Origin: Litchfieldia alkalitelluris
Lineage (GTDB): Bacteria > Bacillota > Bacilli > Bacillales > Salisediminibacteriaceae
Reading direction: 5' to 3'
NCBI RefSeq assembly: GCF_002153425.1
Contig: NZ_KZ119600.1
Span: 2,841,920-2,905,919 of the forward strand
Length of the DNA: 64,000 nt
Made by a program: the position numbers and the translations under genes. The notes beneath the pieces are model-generated. The model had not been told where the DNA came from. It made no database searches and was given only the letters and a program-made list of their open reading frames with translations. This document shows, piece after piece, positions 62,279 to 64,000 of the stretch; position 1 is the stretch's first letter; each line of letters begins with the position of its first letter.

Positions 62279-62328
62279 TAAAAAAAGAGGCAATCCTGGC
62301 CACATATGATGTGACTAGGACTGCCTCT
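62279..62328 (-). terminator. Terminator of sigG
   Basis: AGAGGCA (62286-62292) pairs with TGCCTCT (62322-62328), with inner CCT and CACAT/ATGTG pairing, followed on the minus strand by a run of T. 62158-62278 holds nothing recognisable. Confidence 0.8.
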
Positions 62329-62337
62329 ATGTAAAAG

Positions 62338-63123
62338 TCATTCTTTTGCGTGTTTATTCATTTGTTGAATTGCCGCTTTCTCCAGACGGGATACCTGTGC
62401 TTGAGATATACCAATCTCATCGGCCACTTCCATTTGTGTTTTCCCTTGGAAAAACCTCATGTCTAAGATCATCTTTTCCCTATCGTTTAAGCGTATCATC
62501 GCTTCTTTTAATGCTATTTCCTCAATCCATTGAATATCTTTTTGCTTGTCATCACTAATTTGATCCATTACATAAATCGGGTCTCCCCCATCATTGTAGA
62601 TTGGCTCAAATAAGGAAACAGGATCTTGAATAGCATCTAATGCAAAAACGATATCTTCTTTTGGAACATCCAGCACCTTGGCGATTTCCTGTACTGTCGG
62701 CTCCCGTTCACGACTTTTTTCACTCATTAAATTGTCTCTTACTTGAAGTGCTTTGTAAGCAATATCTCGAAGTGACCTAGAAACACGAATCGGGTTATTG
62801 TCCCTCAGGTACCTTCGAATTTCACCAATAATCATTGGTACTGCATATGTGGAAAACTTAACGTTTTGGCTTAAATCAAAATTATCAATGGATTTCATTA
62901 ATCCAATACAGCCGACTTGAAATAAGTCATCCACATATTCACCGCGATTATTAAACCGCTGAATTACGCTTAAAACGAGACGTAGATTTCCATTAACGAG
63001 TTTTTCCCTCGCATCTTCATCCCCGTTTTGCATTTGTTCAAAGAGAATTCTCATCTCTTTGTTTTTTAACACTGGTAATTTTGATGTGTCTACTCCACAA
63101 ATTTCTACTTTATTGCGAGTCAA
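62338..63123 (-). CDS. sigG: RNA polymerase sigma-G (forespore)
   Basis: 261 residues, nearly identical to B. subtilis SigG in the segments RNKVEICGVDTSKLPVLK, NNRGEYVDDLFQVGCIGLMK (region 2) and MIIGEIRRYLRDNNPIRVSR, and the region 4 HTH GISQAQVSRLEKAAI. It drives late forespore genes. TTG start at 63123, 7 bases after GGGAGGG; the 38 upstream codons are an artefact. A forespore-type promoter lies between sigE and sigG. Confidence 0.97.
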   Translation of the reverse strand: MTRNKVEICGVDTSKLPVLKNKEMRILFEQMQNGDEDAREKLVNGNLRLVLSVIQRFNNRGEYVDDLFQVGCIGLMKSIDNFDLSQNVKFSTYAVPMIIGEIRRYLRDNNPIRVSRSLRDIAYKALQVRDNLMSEKSREREPTVQEIAKVLDVPKEDIVFALDAIQDPVSLFEPIYNDGGDPIYVMDQISDDKQKDIQWIEEIALKEAMIRLNDREKMILDMRFFQGKTQMEVADEIGISQAQVSRLEKAAIQQMNKHAKE

Positions 63124-63158
63124 TGTCTTCCCTCCCAACAGGAGCTGATGTACAAGAT

Positions 63159-63189
63159 TAAGTATCTCCTTGAGAGGGAAATTTATGCA
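63159..63189 (-). promoter_or_regulatory. Sigma-F/sigma-G type promoter of sigG
   Basis: Minus strand: -35 TGCATA (63184-63189), 17-bp spacer, -10 GATACTTA (63159-63166). The consensus for sigma-G is TGnATA and CATnnTA. This fits the known forespore and autoregulated expression of sigG. Confidence 0.7.
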
Positions 63190-63205
63190 GAGCTTCCTCA
63201 TCATA

Positions 63206-63233
63206 AAAAGGCTTGAAAATCCTTCAAGCCTTG
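63206..63233 (-). terminator. Terminator of sigE
   Basis: AAGGCTTGAA-GGATT-TTCAAGCCTTTTT on the minus strand; a 10-bp stem and T run between sigE and the sigG promoter. Confidence 0.8.
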
Positions 63234-63252
63234 TCATGACTAGTAAAAAGCA

Positions 63253-63972
63253 CTACAACATTTTATTAAATTCTTTTCTTAGTCTTTTTATTATCCTTTT
63301 CTCCAGTCGCGAAATATATGATTGGGATATTCCAAGCATATCAGCTACATCCTTTTGTGTCTTCTCTTCATCACCAGCAAGCCCAAATCGAAGTTCCATA
63401 ATTTGTTTTTCCCTATCGTTCAAGGTCTCAAGGGACTTTATAAGGAGCTTACGGTCCACCTTGTCCTCAATTCCCTTTGTAATGATATCTTCTTCCGTAC
63501 CGAGTACATCTGATAATAATAACTCATTACCATCCCAATCAATGTTTAGTGGCTCGTCAAATGACACTTCTGAACGTATCTTATTGTTTCTCCTTAAATA
63601 CATTAAAATTTCATTTTCAATACAACGAGATGCATAAGTTGCTAATTTAATTTTCTTTTCTGGATCGAATGTATTAACAGCTTTAATTAAACCTATTGTG
63701 CCTATACTAATTAAATCTTCAATGTTTATACCAGTATTCTCGAACTTTCTTGCTATATAGACAACGAGTCGCAGGTTTCTTTCTATCAGAACTGAACGTA
63801 CAGAATCATCTCCATTCGGGAGCTTCTTAAGCAAATAAGCCTCCTCTTCTTTTGAGAGAGGTGGTGGAAGTGCTTCACTTCCGCCTATGTAATATACTTC
63901 ATCAGATTTAATTCCAAGCTTTGCTAATAATTTATACCACCATATTTTCATTCTTAACTTCCATGTTTTCAC
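63253..63972 (-). CDS. sigE: RNA polymerase sigma-E precursor (mother cell)
   Basis: 239 residues. The amphipathic pro-sequence ([21 protein letters not shown]) is removed by SpoIIGA near residue 27-29. Region 2: [40 protein letters not shown]; region 4 [22 protein letters not shown]. It drives early mother-cell genes, including spoVM. GTG start, 8 bases after AAGGGGG. spoIIGA would lie just beyond the window edge. Confidence 0.97.
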   Translation of the reverse strand: MKTWKLRMKIWWYKLLAKLGIKSDEVYYIGGSEALPPPLSKEEEAYLLKKLPNGDDSVRSVLIERNLRLVVYIARKFENTGINIEDLISIGTIGLIKAVNTFDPEKKIKLATYASRCIENEILMYLRRNNKIRSEVSFDEPLNIDWDGNELLLSDVLGTEEDIITKGIEDKVDRKLLIKSLETLNDREKQIMELRFGLAGDEEKTQKDVADMLGISQSYISRLEKRIIKRLRKEFNKML

Positions 63973-64000
63973 GTATGTTTCCCCCTTATTGAAATTGAGT

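Noticed and set aside
63124-63237. 38-codon N-terminal extension of sigG
   Set aside because: It contains the sigG promoter and the sigE terminator; the TTG at 63123 matches the family start.

Overview
The window is chromosomal DNA of a low-GC, endospore-forming member of the Bacillaceae. The evidence is the sporulation set (sigE, sigG, spoVM, a YlmC/YmxH-type protein), the sepF-ylmG-ylmH-divIVA-ileS block, a PyrR-controlled pyr operon and the rnc-acpP-fab-plsX-fapR block. Nearly all of it has the gene order of the Bacillus subtilis 1.58-1.66 Mb region, read on the minus strand. Genus was not determined. I found no IS element, prophage, tRNA or rRNA gene.

Layout. 1-5.7 kb is accessory: a left-truncated DUF2087 regulator, an ABC exporter pair, and NUDIX, GNAT, ASCH and membrane-anchored unknown genes. 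5.7-6.4 kb is a gene-free block of palindromic repeats ending in a composite inverted repeat behind rnc. 6.4-18.5 kb holds rnc, acpP, fabG, fabD, plsX, fapR (with FapR operator), recG, sdaAA, sdaAB, a DegV/FakB protein, fakA, an Asp23 protein, rpmB (plus strand) and the 26-residue spoVM. 18.5-19.5 kb is a second gene-free, repeat-rich block where B. subtilis has thiN. 19.5-33.3 kb runs rpe, rsgA, prkC, prpC, rlmN, rsmB, fmt, priA, coaBC, rpoZ, gmk, remA, yloC, with rqcH divergent at 33.6-35.3 kb. 35.4-39 kb encodes a heterodimeric ABC exporter. 39.4-52.1 kb is the pyr operon (pyrR-P-B-C-carA-carB-K-D-F-E) with three PyrR attenuators and a methyltransferase at its tail. 52.1-60.4 kb holds rluD, lspA, ileS (T-box), divIVA, ylmH, ylmG, sepF, ylmE, ylmC. 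60.6-62.2 kb is a large tandem array, and sigG and sigE close the window.

How the genes work together: de novo pyrimidine synthesis, initiation and elongation of membrane fatty-acid and phospholipid synthesis under FapR, exogenous fatty-acid activation (FakA/FakB), Ser/Thr phosphorylation signalling (PrkC/PrpC, with RsgA next door), translation maturation and quality control (fmt, rsmB, rlmN, rsgA, rqcH, ylmH, ileS), division-site assembly (SepF, DivIVA) and sporulation sigma factors.

The most unusual content is non-coding. Three tandem arrays with periods of about 45, 52 and 51 bp lie between core genes. The 52-bp array has 31 registers with no indel, and its core is ten apparently identical 104-bp dimers. 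The 45-bp array has a four-unit (about 180 bp) higher-order period. These two share the cores GCGTGAnAT and ACGCGAAATT and look like one repeat family. Each array lies at a place where B. subtilis has other genes (ylmA, thiN, smc-ftsY).
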